Assembly: GCA_024693105.1 (NCBI GenBank)
Contig: JAILLO010000026.1
Coordinates: forward strand, 1 to 48,986
Direction: 5' to 3'
From: Clostridia bacterium
GTDB lineage: Bacteria > Bacillota > Clostridia > Peptostreptococcales > Anaerovoracaceae
Length of the DNA: 48,986 nt
Positions within the stretch are counted from its first letter, which is position 1. The number at the start of each line of letters is the position of its first letter. The notes beneath the pieces are model-generated. The model was given only the letters and a program-made list of their open reading frames with translations. It had not been told where the DNA came from and did no database searches. Positions 16,643-26,490 of the stretch are shown one piece after another. A program made the translations under genes and the position numbers.

Positions 16643-17785
16643 TTACTCGAGATAATCTTTGAGTTTTTTGCTTCTTGAAGGATGTCTGAGCTTTCTCAGG
16701 GCCTTTGCCTCGATCTGTCTGATTCGCTCTCTTGTAACCTCGAATTTTTTGCCAACCTCTTCGAGTGTTCTTGCTCTTCCGTCATCAAGGCCGAATCTGA
16801 GTTTCAAAACCTCCTGCTCTCTTGGCGTAAGCGTTGAAAGAACTTCCACAAGCTGCTCTTTTAACATTGAAAAGGCTGCGGCATCGGCAGGTGCCGGAAC
16901 ATCATCATCCGGAATAAAATCACCGAGATGGCTGTCCTCTTCTTCGCCTATAGGAGTTTCAAGTGATACAGGCTCCTGTGCAATCTTGAGAATTTCTCTT
17001 ACCTTTTCCTCCGGAATATCCATTTCTGCCGCAATTTCTTCAGGCGAAGGCTCACGGCCGTATTCCTGCAGAAGCTGACGCGATACCCTGATGAGTTTGT
17101 TGATAGTCTCTACCATATGAACCGGAATACGTATTGTTCTTGCCTGGTCGGCAATCGACCTTGTGATTGCCTGACGAATCCACCATGTCGCATATGTACT
17201 GAACTTGTATCCCTTTCTCCAGTCGAATTTGTCAACAGCCTTGATAAGGCCGAGATTTCCTTCCTGAATAAGGTCAAGGAAGAGCATTCCTCTTCCGACA
17301 TAACGCTTTGCAATACTTACTACAAGTCTGAGATTGGCCTCGCAAAGTCTGTTCTTTGCTTCTTCGTTTCCGGCTTCCATAAGCTTTGCAAGTTCAATTT
17401 CTTCATCTGCAGAAAGAAGAGGAACCTTGCCGATTTCCTTCAGATACATACGTACCGGATCGTCAACGGTAATACTCTTCGGCAGCGAAACTTCAACATC
17501 AACTTCGCCGTTCTCATCGACTACCATATCGTCCGAATCGTCGTCGTCACCTTTTTCATTTTCGATTTCAATCATTTCAAGTTCGTCAGGTTCTGTCTCC
17601 GATACAAGCTCGATCCCAAGAGATGCAAGCTGATCGTAAAGATCGTCCATCTGGTCCTTGTCCAGTTCGATGCCTTCAAGACAGTCCTCAACCTCGCCGA
17701 AAGTAATGCTGCCTTTGCCTTTTGCTTTTTTCATCAGTTCGCTGACATAATCTGTTTTTTTCTGTTGTCCTTCATCGATATTCAT
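16643..17785 (-). CDS. rpoD: Housekeeping RNA polymerase sigma factor (sigma-A), copy 1
   Basis: 380 residues. Region 1.1 (residues 1-75), an acidic linker ([15 protein letters not shown]), region 1.2 ([19 protein letters not shown]), region 2 ([40 protein letters not shown]), region 3 and region 4.2 ([17 protein letters not shown]) are all intact. It starts 12 bases after dnaG, the classical dnaG-rpoD arrangement. A second, nearly identical gene lies at 19851-20990. Regions 2.4 and 4.2, which read the -10 and -35, are the same in both, so promoter choice is probably the same. The two differ mainly in the acidic linker and the last 10 residues. The AGGGGGA ribosome site and the ATG context are also shared with copy 2. 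Confidence 0.95.
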   Translation of the reverse strand: MNIDEGQQKKTDYVSELMKKAKGKGSITFGEVEDCLEGIELDKDQMDDLYDQLASLGIELVSETEPDELEMIEIENEKGDDDDSDDMVVDENGEVDVEVSLPKSITVDDPVRMYLKEIGKVPLLSADEEIELAKLMEAGNEEAKNRLCEANLRLVVSIAKRYVGRGMLFLDLIQEGNLGLIKAVDKFDWRKGYKFSTYATWWIRQAITRSIADQARTIRIPVHMVETINKLIRVSRQLLQEYGREPSPEEIAAEMDIPEEKVREILKIAQEPVSLETPIGEEEDSHLGDFIPDDDVPAPADAAAFSMLKEQLVEVLSTLTPREQEVLKLRFGLDDGRARTLEEVGKKFEVTRERIRQIEAKALRKLRHPSRSKKLKDYLE

Positions 17786-17797
17786 TCTTAACTCCCC

Positions 17798-19684
17798 CTA
17801 TTTCCGCAAATCCTGAAGTTTCTTTTTCAATTCCTGAATTTTATTTTCGTTTTCGATGTATTCTTTCATAAATATGTCCTTTTTCTGCTCTTCGTCCTCA
17901 CCGACTTCCATTTCAAAGATTTCCTGCAGTTCTTTATTTTTTCTTTTTAATCCGCGTATTTGGACGGTATACAGTGTCTCTTTGAAGATTATTTCGTCGT
18001 CGGAAACTACCCGTGTGTTTTCTTCTATTTCTTCCAGCTGCTTTGTAAAATCTTCGCCGAGCAGATCGGCAAGCTTTTTCAGATCTATATCCTCACCCGG
18101 TCTGTAAATTTCCGATAATGCCCGGAAAATACTCTTTGCGGTTTCTGTTTCAAACAAGCTTAACGATTTAGATTTAAATTCTTCTGATTTAAATTCTTCA
18201 CTGTCTGAAACTGCCTTAAGCTCCTCATCCTTAAGCTTCTCATAATATTGCGACTTGTAAAATACAAGGCTCAGGAAAATTTTTTCGGTCGGCAAAAGAG
18301 GTAATGCTTCATAAGCGTCTGTAATACGTTTTTCATGCAGGCTTTCTTTCGGATAATTTCCTTTCCCGGCACTCTTATAACCTGTATTTGACAAAGGTCC
18401 GCCACTTTCTGCCTGCATATTCAGCTCACGCCTTATGGCACTTTCGGAAACACCCGTATATTTTGACAGCTTCTTCACGTAGATATCTGCTTCTACCGGT
18501 TTTAGAGATTTCAGTATTTCCTCGCCTTCCCTGAGAAAGTCCATTTTTTCTTCGTCATTTTCAAGGTTTCGTCCTTCCATTGCCGCCCACAGCTTATAAT
18601 CGGCATATGGTTTTGCTTCGCGGACAAGCTTAAGATATGCTTCTTTTCCCTTTGCCTTGACAAATTCATCCGGGTCCTTGCCGTCCGTAACATGAAGTGC
18701 TTTTGCCCTGCAGCCTTCCCTGTAAAGAATATCAAGACCTCTGTGCGTTGCTTTTTTTCCTGCACCGTCCGCATCATAGGAAAGAACGATATTTTCCGAA
18801 TAACGTTTCAAAAGCCTTGCCTGATTTTCGGTAAGCGCCGTACCGAGTGAAGCCGTAACGTTTCTGACACCGGACTGATATAAGGAAATAACATCCATAT
18901 AGCCCTCTACCAGTATCGCACAGTCCTCTTTGCTGATATCCTGCCTTGTAAGGTTCAGCGCATAAAGGTTGTATTTTTTCATAAACACCGGTGTTTCGGG
19001 AGAATTTAAGTATTTTGGGTCTCCCGCGCCGATAATTCTGCCGCCGAAGCCTATGACTTTTCCGTTTGTATTGATAATCGGAAACATCACTCTGTTCCTG
19101 AATTTATCATAGTATTTGCCCCCGGATTCTGATTTTGAAAGCAGGCCCAGATCGAAAAGTGTCTTTTCGTCATAGCCTTTTCCTTTCATATAGCGGTAAA
19201 GACTGTCCCACGAATCAGGTGCATATCCGATGCCGAATTTTTTGAGCGTATCATCGTCTATACCGCGCTTTTTCATGTAATCAAAGCCCGGATTCGGAAG
19301 TCTGCGAAAAGCAGTATAGAAAAATTTCGCTGCTTCCCTGTTGATTTCGTAAAACTTTTCTTTTTTTTCACCGCTTCCGTGCCGGTTCCGTTTGATTTCT
19401 ATGCCATACTCATCTGCAAGCTTCTGCACGGCCTCCATAAAATCGAGGTTGTAATAGCGTTCCGTGAAGCTGATTACATCTCCTGTTGCCCCGCATCCGA
19501 AGCATGTAAATCTCTGCTTTGTTTCAGAGACAATAAAAGAAGGTGTCTTCTCGTTGTGAAAGGGGCAGACCCCTTTGTAATTGCTACCGGCCCGTTTTAG
19601 CGGAACCACACGGCCAATCACATCAACTATGTTACACCTGCTTTTAATTTCGTCTATAAAATTGTCCCCATTTGTAAAAGCCAC
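17798..19684 (-). CDS. dnaG: DNA primase DnaG
   Basis: 628 residues. The CHC2 zinc finger is at the N-terminus (Cys40, His43, Cys61, Cys64 in VCPFHNEKTPSF...FTCFGCG). The TOPRIM domain follows, with ILVEGYMDVISLYQSG (catalytic Glu) and LSYDADGAGKKA (metal-binding Asps). The C-terminal part, about residues 450-628, is the helicase-binding region and is low in similarity, as usual. Translation starts at GTG (19682-19684), preceded by GAGGGG. It lies between two sigma-A genes. A sigma-H-like promoter (19741-19765) lies in the gap after copy 2, and 12 bases separate it from copy 1. Confidence 0.95.
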   Translation of the reverse strand: MAFTNGDNFIDEIKSRCNIVDVIGRVVPLKRAGSNYKGVCPFHNEKTPSFIVSETKQRFTCFGCGATGDVISFTERYYNLDFMEAVQKLADEYGIEIKRNRHGSGEKKEKFYEINREAAKFFYTAFRRLPNPGFDYMKKRGIDDDTLKKFGIGYAPDSWDSLYRYMKGKGYDEKTLFDLGLLSKSESGGKYYDKFRNRVMFPIINTNGKVIGFGGRIIGAGDPKYLNSPETPVFMKKYNLYALNLTRQDISKEDCAILVEGYMDVISLYQSGVRNVTASLGTALTENQARLLKRYSENIVLSYDADGAGKKATHRGLDILYREGCRAKALHVTDGKDPDEFVKAKGKEAYLKLVREAKPYADYKLWAAMEGRNLENDEEKMDFLREGEEILKSLKPVEADIYVKKLSKYTGVSESAIRRELNMQAESGGPLSNTGYKSAGKGNYPKESLHEKRITDAYEALPLLPTEKIFLSLVFYKSQYYEKLKDEELKAVSDSEEFKSEEFKSKSLSLFETETAKSIFRALSEIYRPGEDIDLKKLADLLGEDFTKQLEEIEENTRVVSDDEIIFKETLYTVQIRGLKRKNKELQEIFEMEVGEDEEQKKDIFMKEYIENENKIQELKKKLQDLRK

Positions 19685-19740
19685 TTTTTCCCCTCACAAA
19701 ACACAATATACGAGAATGCTAATCGTTCGTGCATTATTTT

Positions 19741-19765
19741 ATTCTGCACAAATGGGTAATTTCCT
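19741..19765 (-). promoter_or_regulatory. Sigma-H-like promoter upstream of dnaG-rpoD copy 1
   Basis: Minus strand: AGGAAAT (19759-19765), 13-base spacer, AGAAT (19741-19745). The Bacillus sigma-H pattern is about AGGAWWT-N12-RGAAT. In B. subtilis the dnaG-rpoD operon has a sigma-H promoter. The block CATTTGTGCAGAATAAAATA recurs upstream of rpoD copy 2. Confidence 0.5.
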
Positions 19766-19850
19766 TTTTTTTGTTTCAAAAAATTTTTTCTTTTTTGTTA
19801 AAGCTGTAATTTTATATAAACAGCACTTCCATATCAGCGTAATCCTGTAA

Positions 19851-20990
19851 TCAGCTTAGGTATTCTCTGATAATCCGGCTTCTTGAAGGATGCTTCAGCT
19901 TTCTCAGGGCCTTTGCCTCAATCTGTCTGATTCGCTCTCTTGTAACCTCGAATTTTTTGCCGACCTCTTCGAGCGTTCTTGCTCTTCCGTCTTCGAGACC
20001 GAATCTGAGCTTCAGAACCTCCTGCTCTCTTGGCGTAAGCGTTGAAAGTACTTCGGCAATCTGCTCCTTGAGCATCGAAATTGCCGCTGCTTCGGATGGC
20101 TCCGGAACATCTTCATCCGGAATAAAATCACCGAGATGGCTATCCTCTTCTTCGCCTATAGGAGTTTCAAGTGATACCGGCTCCTGTGCAATCTTTAGGA
20201 TTTCTCTCACCTTTTCCTCTGTAATATCCATTTCGGCCGCTATTTCTTCGGGTGAAGGTTCACGTCCGTATTCCTGCAGAAGCTGACGTGATACCCTGAT
20301 GAGCTTGTTGATTGTCTCTACCATATGAACCGGAATACGTATTGTTCTTGCCTGGTCCGCAATGGCTCTTGTGATTGCCTGACGAATCCACCAGGTTGCA
20401 TATGTGCTGAACTTGTATCCCTTTCTCCAGTCGAATTTGTCAACAGCCTTGATAAGTCCCATATTTCCTTCCTGAATCAAGTCAAGGAAAAGCATCCCTC
20501 TTCCGACATAACGCTTTGCAATACTTACCACAAGTCTGAGATTGGCCTCGCAAAGTCTGTTCTTTGCTTCTTCGTTTCCGGCTTCCATAAGCTTTGCCAG
20601 CTCAATTTCCTCATCTGCAGAAAGAAGAGGAACCTTGCCGATTTCCTTCAGATACATACGTACCGGATCGTCAACGGTAACACTCTTTGGAAGTGAAATC
20701 TCAAGAACATCGCCGTCATTATCATCTGATTCGTTTTCTTCCGGATCGTTGTCACCGCCGTTTTCTTTTTCAATCTCAAGCATTTCGATTTCGTCAGGCT
20801 CTTCAGATACAAGCTCTATACCCATGGAAACAAGACTATCGTAAACATCGTCCATCTGTTCCTTGTCAAGCTCGCTGCCTTCAAGGCAGTCCTCTACCTC
20901 ACCGAAGGTAATACTGCCGCGGCCCTTTGCCTTTTCGATAAGTTCGCTGACATAATCCGGCTTTTTCTGTTGTCCTTCATCAATATTCAT
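19851..20990 (-). CDS. Housekeeping RNA polymerase sigma factor (sigma-A), copy 2
   Basis: 379 residues, a close paralog of the gene at 16643-17785. Most of the protein from region 1.2 to region 4.2 is identical. Visible differences include NMGLIKAV for [14 protein letters not shown] for RSIADQ, DITEEKV for DIPEEKV, a different acidic linker ([15 protein letters not shown]) and a different tail (SRIIREYLS for SKKLKDYLE). The first 30 residues and the ribosome site are also shared, so the duplication included the translation start. It lies upstream of dnaG with a 166-base gap and has its own sigma-H-like promoter block at 21193-21217. Both copies look functional. Confidence 0.93.
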   Translation of the reverse strand: MNIDEGQQKKPDYVSELIEKAKGRGSITFGEVEDCLEGSELDKEQMDDVYDSLVSMGIELVSEEPDEIEMLEIEKENGGDNDPEENESDDNDGDVLEISLPKSVTVDDPVRMYLKEIGKVPLLSADEEIELAKLMEAGNEEAKNRLCEANLRLVVSIAKRYVGRGMLFLDLIQEGNMGLIKAVDKFDWRKGYKFSTYATWWIRQAITRAIADQARTIRIPVHMVETINKLIRVSRQLLQEYGREPSPEEIAAEMDITEEKVREILKIAQEPVSLETPIGEEEDSHLGDFIPDEDVPEPSEAAAISMLKEQIAEVLSTLTPREQEVLKLRFGLEDGRARTLEEVGKKFEVTRERIRQIEAKALRKLKHPSRSRIIREYLS

Positions 20991-21108
20991 TTTTAAATCC
21001 CCCTATTCCGAAAAGCTAAAAAATGCTTTCGGGCATAACTAATTTCCTGCATAACGACATATATTCTCCGCTATCCTTTTTAACTTGCATACATACATCC
21101 CCTGAAAA

Positions 21109-21131
21109 GTTACAATTTTTCTGTTTGTAAC
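21109..21131 (-). other. Leader hairpin before rpoD copy 2
   Basis: GTTACAA / TTGTAAC, a perfect 7-bp stem with a 9-base loop, in the leader between the sigma-H-like promoter and rpoD copy 2. It is followed by TTTTCAGGGG on the minus strand. It could be an attenuator or protect the message. Confidence 0.35.
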
Positions 21132-21192
21132 AGGCGTATTTTCCCCTAAAAAGGAAAATGTGCAGATTATAAAACTGTCCACGCAATATTTT

Positions 21193-21217
21193 ATTCTGCA
21201 CAAATGCCTGTTTTCCT
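21193..21217 (-). promoter_or_regulatory. Sigma-H-like promoter upstream of rpoD copy 2
   Basis: Minus strand: AGGAAAA (21211-21217), 13-base spacer, AGAAT (21193-21197). Spacer length and the spacer/-10 sequence GCATTTGTGC/AGAATAAAATA are nearly the same as in the dnaG promoter at 19741-19765. Confidence 0.5.
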
Positions 21218-21276
21218 TTTTTATTTTTTGATTTTTTTCGTTTTTTAATTTTCGTTTCTTTTTTCTTCTGCAAAAG

Positions 21277-22269
21277 TCACTTGAAAATTTCCGAATACTT
21301 CGTCATTGCATACCTGTCTGTCATTCCCGCAACATAATCCTTTACGACTTCATTGACGCCGTAAACCGCAATCATGTCATAGCTTTCCTTCGGAAGCTGC
21401 ATCGGATTTTCGACAAAATAATTGTACAGGCCGGAAATCATGCCCTCGACCTTTGCCAGCTCCTCCTGCTTCTTTACTACTCCGCTGCAATAGACATTTT
21501 CAAACATAAAGCTTCTGAGTATATCCATCTGTCTTTTGCATTCGGGACTCTGCATAATAATGTCCTTCCCGTCGCTGCTTTTGACCATGTCAAGAACGAG
21601 AGTGTTTATTCTTGTTCTGTGATCGTTTCCCAGAACATCTATTGCGGATTTTGGAAGCTGCTCAAAAGTGATAACACAGCTTCTGAGCGCATCGTCAATA
21701 TCATGATTTATGTAGGCGATGCGGTCGCTTATCTTCACAACCTGACCTTCAAGCGTCACAGGCAGCTCAGGTCCTGTGTGATTAAGTATTCCGTCTCTTA
21801 CTTCCTTTGTAAGATTCATGCCCATGCCCGGATTTCCTTCAAGCACCTCAACGACACGAAGGCTCTGGACATTATGCGAAAATCCCGAAGGATGTATTTT
21901 GTCAAGGAAGCTCTCACCGTTGTGACCAAACGGTGTGTGTCCCAGGTCATGCCCCAGTGCTATTGCTTCTGTCAGATCCTCGTTCAGCGCAAGTGCCCTT
22001 GCAATCGTCCTTGCAATCTGTGAAACCTCGATGGTGTGCGTAAGACGCGTTCTGAAATGGTCTCCTTCGGGAGCAAGAAATACCTGAGTTTTGTGCATAA
22101 GTCTTCTGAAGGATTTTGAGTGAATGATTCTGTCCCTGTCTCTTTGATAATCCGTCCTTACATCGCACTTTTTTTCAGGATAATCTCTTCCTTTGCTTTC
22201 TGCCGATTTTGAGGCAAAAGCCGAAAGAGTTTCAAATTCTCTTTTTTCCAGTTCTTCTCTGAGTACCAT
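21277..22269 (-). CDS. dgt: Deoxyguanosinetriphosphate triphosphohydrolase-like protein (HD domain)
   Basis: 330 residues. HD-domain metal site: RLTHTIEVSQ (His78), ALGHDLGHTPFGHNGE (His107, Asp108) and, further on, SDRIAYINHDIDDALR. These fit bacterial dGTPase-like proteins, which cleave dNTPs to a nucleoside and triphosphate. I start at the ATG at 22267-22269, where GGGAGG stands 5 bases upstream. An open extension to 22395 would run into dut and lacks conserved sequence. Gene order dut, dgt, rpoD links nucleotide clean-up with the replication/transcription genes. Confidence 0.9.
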   Translation of the reverse strand: MVLREELEKREFETLSAFASKSAESKGRDYPEKKCDVRTDYQRDRDRIIHSKSFRRLMHKTQVFLAPEGDHFRTRLTHTIEVSQIARTIARALALNEDLTEAIALGHDLGHTPFGHNGESFLDKIHPSGFSHNVQSLRVVEVLEGNPGMGMNLTKEVRDGILNHTGPELPVTLEGQVVKISDRIAYINHDIDDALRSCVITFEQLPKSAIDVLGNDHRTRINTLVLDMVKSSDGKDIIMQSPECKRQMDILRSFMFENVYCSGVVKKQEELAKVEGMISGLYNYFVENPMQLPKESYDMIAVYGVNEVVKDYVAGMTDRYAMTKYSEIFK

Positions 22270-22297
22270 AAAAACCTCCCAAGCTGCAGAGTCCGGA

Positions 22298-22726
22298 TCA
22301 GACTCCCGTATGTCCGAAACCGCCCGAGCCTCTTTCTGTTTCCTGAAGTTCTTCCGCCGGCTGCCACTCCACTCTTTCATAACGTGCAAATACAAGCTGT
22401 GCTATTCGTTCACCGTTTTTGATTGTAAATGGCTCCTCTCCGAGATTGACAAGCGCAACCCCGATTTCACCGCGGTAATCACTGTCGATCGTACCTATAC
22501 CGTTGATAAGACTTATACCATGCTTTATTGCAAGACCGCTTCTTGCCCGCACCTGTGCCTCAAAACCCACAGGAATTTCAAGAAAAAGACCTGTCGGAAC
22601 AATACATCTTTTCCCCGGTTGAAGTACAATCGGAGTATCTGTGAAAGCGCGAAGATCCATTCCGGCCGACCCTTCAGTTTCATATGCCGGAAGTATTCCG
22701 CTTTTGCTTCTTATCTTTACTATCAT
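22298..22726 (-). CDS. dut: dUTP diphosphatase (dUTPase)
   Basis: 142 residues, the size of a trimeric dUTPase subunit. The family motifs are in order: AGMDLRAF (1), [11 protein letters not shown] (2), [17 protein letters not shown] (3), [11 protein letters not shown] (4) and [11 protein letters not shown] (5, the mobile C-terminal arm). It hydrolyses dUTP to dUMP, which keeps uracil out of DNA and feeds dTMP synthesis. The start overlaps the stop of the M16 peptidase gene by four bases (ATGA), so the two are translationally coupled. Confidence 0.95.
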   Translation of the reverse strand: MIVKIRSKSGILPAYETEGSAGMDLRAFTDTPIVLQPGKRCIVPTGLFLEIPVGFEAQVRARSGLAIKHGISLINGIGTIDSDYRGEIGVALVNLGEEPFTIKNGERIAQLVFARYERVEWQPAEELQETERGSGGFGHTGV

Positions 22727-23973
22727 TTCTGCATAAATCCTCTTAAATCGAATTTTTTGTCTGTCACAACAGTTCCGCAGTAATTTTTCATATCGGTAAT
22801 CAGGCCGGATACACGCTTAATATCATCTGTTGTCACGGCATCCACATTTTTGATGAATTCATCCTGAGAGAAAGTTCTGTCCAGAATTGTCATAAATTTG
22901 CCCTGAATCATCATCCTGCTGCCGATATTTTCCTGCCCGAATATATTTGATGCTTTCATCTGCTGCTTCGCCATATGAAGCTCATCTTCGGTAACACCGT
23001 CAGCGGCAAGAATTTCAAACTCATCACGGATTGCTCCGATTGTTTCCTTTACCTTGTCATGCGAAACGCCGGCATATACATTGAAATATCCCGTCCTGCT
23101 GTAGCTTCCGCCGCAGCTGAAAACAGTATATGCAAGGCCTCTTTCTTCACGGATGTTCTGGAAAAGTCTTGAACTCATGCTTCCTCCGAGGATTGCCGAA
23201 AGAAGTGTAACCGCATAATAATCCTGACTGTCAAGGCTGACTCCCGGAGTCATAATTGAAATATGGCTCTGCTCAATATCTCTTGTCTTAACCCTGAAAA
23301 CAGGCTTATAGTTCCTTTCGCCGAATACCGGCTTTTCTTTTTTAGCTTTGAAGTCCCTGAATTTACCCTCAAAAATACTGCAGATATGGTCTTCGTCAAT
23401 ATTTCCGGCAACCGATACAACTATGCTGTCCTTAGTGTACTGTTCGTGTCTGAAATCCATCATCAGAGCGCGGTTAATTCCCTTTAGGGAAGTCCTCGTT
23501 CCGATAATAGGTCTTTCAAGCGGCGAGCCCTGAAAAATCTGCATAACAGAAGTTTCGTGAGCATCCTCGTCCGGTGAATCCTCCGTCATCTTCATTTCCT
23601 CGATAATTACCTTGCGTTCCTTGTTCATTTCGTTTTTGTCAAATACGGAATTCAGAAACATGTCAAGAAGTATATCGCATGCCTCATCCACATTGCTCGC
23701 AAGCGTTTTGATGTGGTAGCAGGTAGCCTCCTTGCCGGTAAATGCGTTCATCTGCCCGCCGATTCTGTCGGCTGCCTCCGCAAGTCCCTTTGCGGTTCTT
23801 TTCTCTGTTCCCTTAAACATCATATGCTCAATAAAATGCGAAATTCCCGATGTCTTTTCGTTTTCGTTGGCTGATCCCGTTCTGACCCAGATGCCTATGG
23901 AAACAGACTGAACATGAGGTATATTTTCCATAACGATGCGTACACCGTCGTCAATTATCTTTGTAATTACCAT
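22723..23973 (-). CDS. M16-family zinc metallopeptidase (YmxG/processing peptidase type)
   Basis: 416 residues. The inverted zinc motif HFIEH is at residues 46-50, within [20 protein letters not shown], and the downstream Glu lies in [12 protein letters not shown]...[11 protein letters not shown]. The C-terminal half has the paired inactive-domain features ([21 protein letters not shown]). Its size matches the B. subtilis YmxG/MlpA-like single-chain members. No signal peptide is visible, so it probably acts in the cytoplasm. It is the first gene of a coupled pair with dut. Confidence 0.9.
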   Translation of the reverse strand: MVITKIIDDGVRIVMENIPHVQSVSIGIWVRTGSANENEKTSGISHFIEHMMFKGTEKRTAKGLAEAADRIGGQMNAFTGKEATCYHIKTLASNVDEACDILLDMFLNSVFDKNEMNKERKVIIEEMKMTEDSPDEDAHETSVMQIFQGSPLERPIIGTRTSLKGINRALMMDFRHEQYTKDSIVVSVAGNIDEDHICSIFEGKFRDFKAKKEKPVFGERNYKPVFRVKTRDIEQSHISIMTPGVSLDSQDYYAVTLLSAILGGSMSSRLFQNIREERGLAYTVFSCGGSYSRTGYFNVYAGVSHDKVKETIGAIRDEFEILAADGVTEDELHMAKQQMKASNIFGQENIGSRMMIQGKFMTILDRTFSQDEFIKNVDAVTTDDIKRVSGLITDMKNYCGTVVTDKKFDLRGFMQK

Positions 23974-24039
23974 ATGCTTTTTCTCCCTTATTTTTTCTCT
24001 TTATTTCCCATTTTGTTTGTTGTGGCGCGTCTTTTGAAA

Positions 24040-26430
24040 TCAGCCCGAAATTCCTTCTCTGAGATTCGTAAATACATAAAGCACCTTCGCTGCCTGAGCT
24101 CTTGTTGCGCTGCCTTGCGGACTGAAATTACCTTCAGGCAGTCCGTTGATAATTCCAGCATTCACAACCTTGTCCACATATTCTGACGCCCATCCGCTTA
24201 TTAGTGAAGCATCTGTAAATGCCACGACATTGCCGTTTTGAGGAATCTCGTATCCCACAGCCTTTGCAAAATTACAGAGCATAACCGTCATCTGTTCTCT
24301 TGTGATATTTGCATCCGGGCAGAAGAGATTTTCTCCCATGCCGTTTACTATGCCGTTTTCATAACCCCAGTTGACATAGTTGTAATACCACTCTCCTGCG
24401 GGAACATCGCTGAAGCCTGCCGGCACGCTTGCCGCAATGTCAAGTCCGTCGACGGATTTGGCAAGCATTGCAAGGAACTGTGCCCTTGTAACGTTATAAT
24501 CCGGCGCAAACATATTGTCTCCGATTCCGCCGAGAATTCCTCGTGCCGCAAGCACTCCTATCTGCTGCTGTGCCCAGTGTCCGACAGTATCGGAAAAGTC
24601 GATTGTAAGCGCTCCCACCTGAACAGGTATTGTCGTTGTCTTTCCGTCAAAGGAAACATAAATATTTCCCTTCTGAGCTGTTTTTTCGCTTGCGACGAAA
24701 AGACCGTTTTGATCTATTGTTCCGATGTTTTCATCACATTTCCATTCAAAACAGCTGTCATTTGAATTTACCGTAAGCGTTCCAACCTTTGCGGTCATAT
24801 TGATATCGACCTTCTGGTTTTTCTCAAGATAAACCTTTGAAACGCTCGGATACATGGTAATATCCCGGACAACCTCAACCTCCGTTGTTCCCGTAAGGTC
24901 GCCTGCAGTCGCATTTATCGTTGCACGGCCTGCCGTATTTCCCGCGGTAAATGTTCCGTCAGAAGATATGGTGCCGTAATTTTCATCGACGCTGTAGCTG
25001 ATTTTCCCCGGAAGATTTGATATTTCGTACTTCGCATTTGCCGCACAGGTCGAGAGCTTTATTGAAGCTCCCGGCATCACAAGCGAAAGCGCCGGATAAA
25101 GCTTAAGATGCTCTGCCTCTGATGAAGTGCTTCCCGATTTGTAGCAAAGCAAAAGTCCGTTGGCAACAGCTCTTTCACTTCCTCCCGAAGGACTGTTTTT
25201 TCTTGTCGCGTTATTTTCAATTCCCGGCCATCTTGAGTAAATAGCGCTTGAACCGCCGCCATCAAGATTGAAAGCATAATCGCAGCCGAGTGAAATCATT
25301 ATGTTTGCAAGATCCGGAAGCGATACTCCCTTTGAATGAGATGCCTGACGTCCGTCAATCTCATAAAGCACAATACTTCCGTCGGATTTGATTCCGAAAG
25401 CCGTTCTCGGATTTACCGATGTTCCGGAAGTGACGCATCTTCCGTTTTCAACAATTGAGTAATATATACCCATTGCTTCTTCCGTATCCTCAAGGGAATT
25501 GGCGTTTCCCGAATTAACATCATAAGTGTTGATTTCAACTTCCGAACCGGGAACAAGGCAGGAAAGAATACCCGATGTCGCCGAATTTGAAACGGTGGAA
25601 AGTACCAGCTGGTTTTCACCTATCGGCGTGTTGGCTGTATTTGTATTTACCGAAGCAACCGTTCCCTTCACCGTGCTGTTTACACGAAGCTGCATGCCTG
25701 TTTCATTGCTGCAGTTAATTACAACCTCAACATTTGAGCCTGTTGTTTTGGTGGATGATGCATAGTGTCTGTTGTAAAGATGCAGTCCGTTGGCCGAACC
25801 GTGAGGTACATTGAAAAAGTTTATCTGCGTGTTTGTCTTCTCTGTAATAGTGACAGGCTGTGCCACAACCTCACTTATTTCGCTTCCGTCAACCGCGGCG
25901 GAAGTAACAGTAACATTCTCCTCGCCCGTATATGCAATTGTTCCGTTGAGTGTAAAAGAAAGCGCCGCATACTTAAGCGATGCCTTTCCGTCACTGTCAA
26001 ACGCTATTACACGGTCCGGCGCATATCCCGAAGTAACGATATTGCCCCCGTGAATAACAGGATTCTTAGGTGTTCCCGAAGAAGTGTCAAACAAGTCTCC
26101 GTTGATTGCCGCAACAACTTTGTAGCCCTGTTCATTTGCGTATTTAATCATATTTTTCAGCGTATATTTGCCCCTGACTTCACCGTTGAAAACATACGGA
26201 ACAAGTCCGCTTTCCTCAGGATTTGATTCTACCCAGTAAGCATGCTCAATGCCGTTTGAGGGATGATTTCCTATCATTTCGTTGTATGTCGTGCCATCAA
26301 ATATCTGCTCTTTTGAATTGTAGTAAACTGTGCCGAAACCGTTTTGATAAGTAAAACCCGTAAAGCATGAAAATGCTAAAATTGCAATAAGTAATAATGA
26401 AATTAATTTAGTCAGTTTCTTCCCGGTCAT
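24040..26430 (-). CDS. Secreted phosphodiester glycosidase (NAGPA domain) with Ig-like and SLH domains
   Basis: 796 residues. The signal peptide is MTGKKLTKLISLLLIAILAF. A phosphodiester glycosidase (NAGPA/PF09992-type) domain occupies about residues 70-420: VVAAINGDLFD near the start and CDYAFNLDGGGSSAIYSR near the end are its hallmarks. One or two bacterial Ig-like (Big2) modules follow, at about 430-600. Three SLH repeats end the protein (DTVGHWAQQQIGVLAARGIL; GEWYYNYVNWGYENGIVNGM; SGWASEYVDKVVNAGIINGL). It is probably a wall-bound enzyme acting on cell-surface or environmental glycans; the substrate is unknown. I use the ATG at 26428-26430, which has GGAGG upstream and begins the signal peptide, instead of the ATG at 26488-26490, which has no ribosome site. 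Confidence 0.85.
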   Translation of the reverse strand: MTGKKLTKLISLLLIAILAFSCFTGFTYQNGFGTVYYNSKEQIFDGTTYNEMIGNHPSNGIEHAYWVESNPEESGLVPYVFNGEVRGKYTLKNMIKYANEQGYKVVAAINGDLFDTSSGTPKNPVIHGGNIVTSGYAPDRVIAFDSDGKASLKYAALSFTLNGTIAYTGEENVTVTSAAVDGSEISEVVAQPVTITEKTNTQINFFNVPHGSANGLHLYNRHYASSTKTTGSNVEVVINCSNETGMQLRVNSTVKGTVASVNTNTANTPIGENQLVLSTVSNSATSGILSCLVPGSEVEINTYDVNSGNANSLEDTEEAMGIYYSIVENGRCVTSGTSVNPRTAFGIKSDGSIVLYEIDGRQASHSKGVSLPDLANIMISLGCDYAFNLDGGGSSAIYSRWPGIENNATRKNSPSGGSERAVANGLLLCYKSGSTSSEAEHLKLYPALSLVMPGASIKLSTCAANAKYEISNLPGKISYSVDENYGTISSDGTFTAGNTAGRATINATAGDLTGTTEVEVVRDITMYPSVSKVYLEKNQKVDINMTAKVGTLTVNSNDSCFEWKCDENIGTIDQNGLFVASEKTAQKGNIYVSFDGKTTTIPVQVGALTIDFSDTVGHWAQQQIGVLAARGILGGIGDNMFAPDYNVTRAQFLAMLAKSVDGLDIAASVPAGFSDVPAGEWYYNYVNWGYENGIVNGMGENLFCPDANITREQMTVMLCNFAKAVGYEIPQNGNVVAFTDASLISGWASEYVDKVVNAGIINGLPEGNFSPQGSATRAQAAKVLYVFTNLREGISG

Positions 26431-26490
26431 TTTTTGTTTTTCCTCCGTTTTGTCTTTTGATAATTCACCGGCTGTGCCGGATTTTGTCAT

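Noticed and set aside
21016-21273. Lys-rich open frame of 85 residues between dgt and rpoD copy 2, including a possible 24-residue leader peptide near its end
   Set aside because: It starts at TTG with no ribosome site, has biased low-complexity composition and overlaps the sigma-H-like promoter block. The short ATG-started tail has only a weak AGGGG site and no supporting conservation that I can see.
22270-22395. Longer N-terminus for the dGTPase-like protein
   Set aside because: It overlaps the dut gene and has no conserved sequence. A good GGGAGG site marks the ATG at 22267-22269.
26431-26490. Upstream start of the phosphodiester glycosidase gene (20 more residues)
   Set aside because: There is no ribosome site, and the extra charged residues would precede the signal peptide. 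The GGAGG-led ATG at 26428-26430 fits better.
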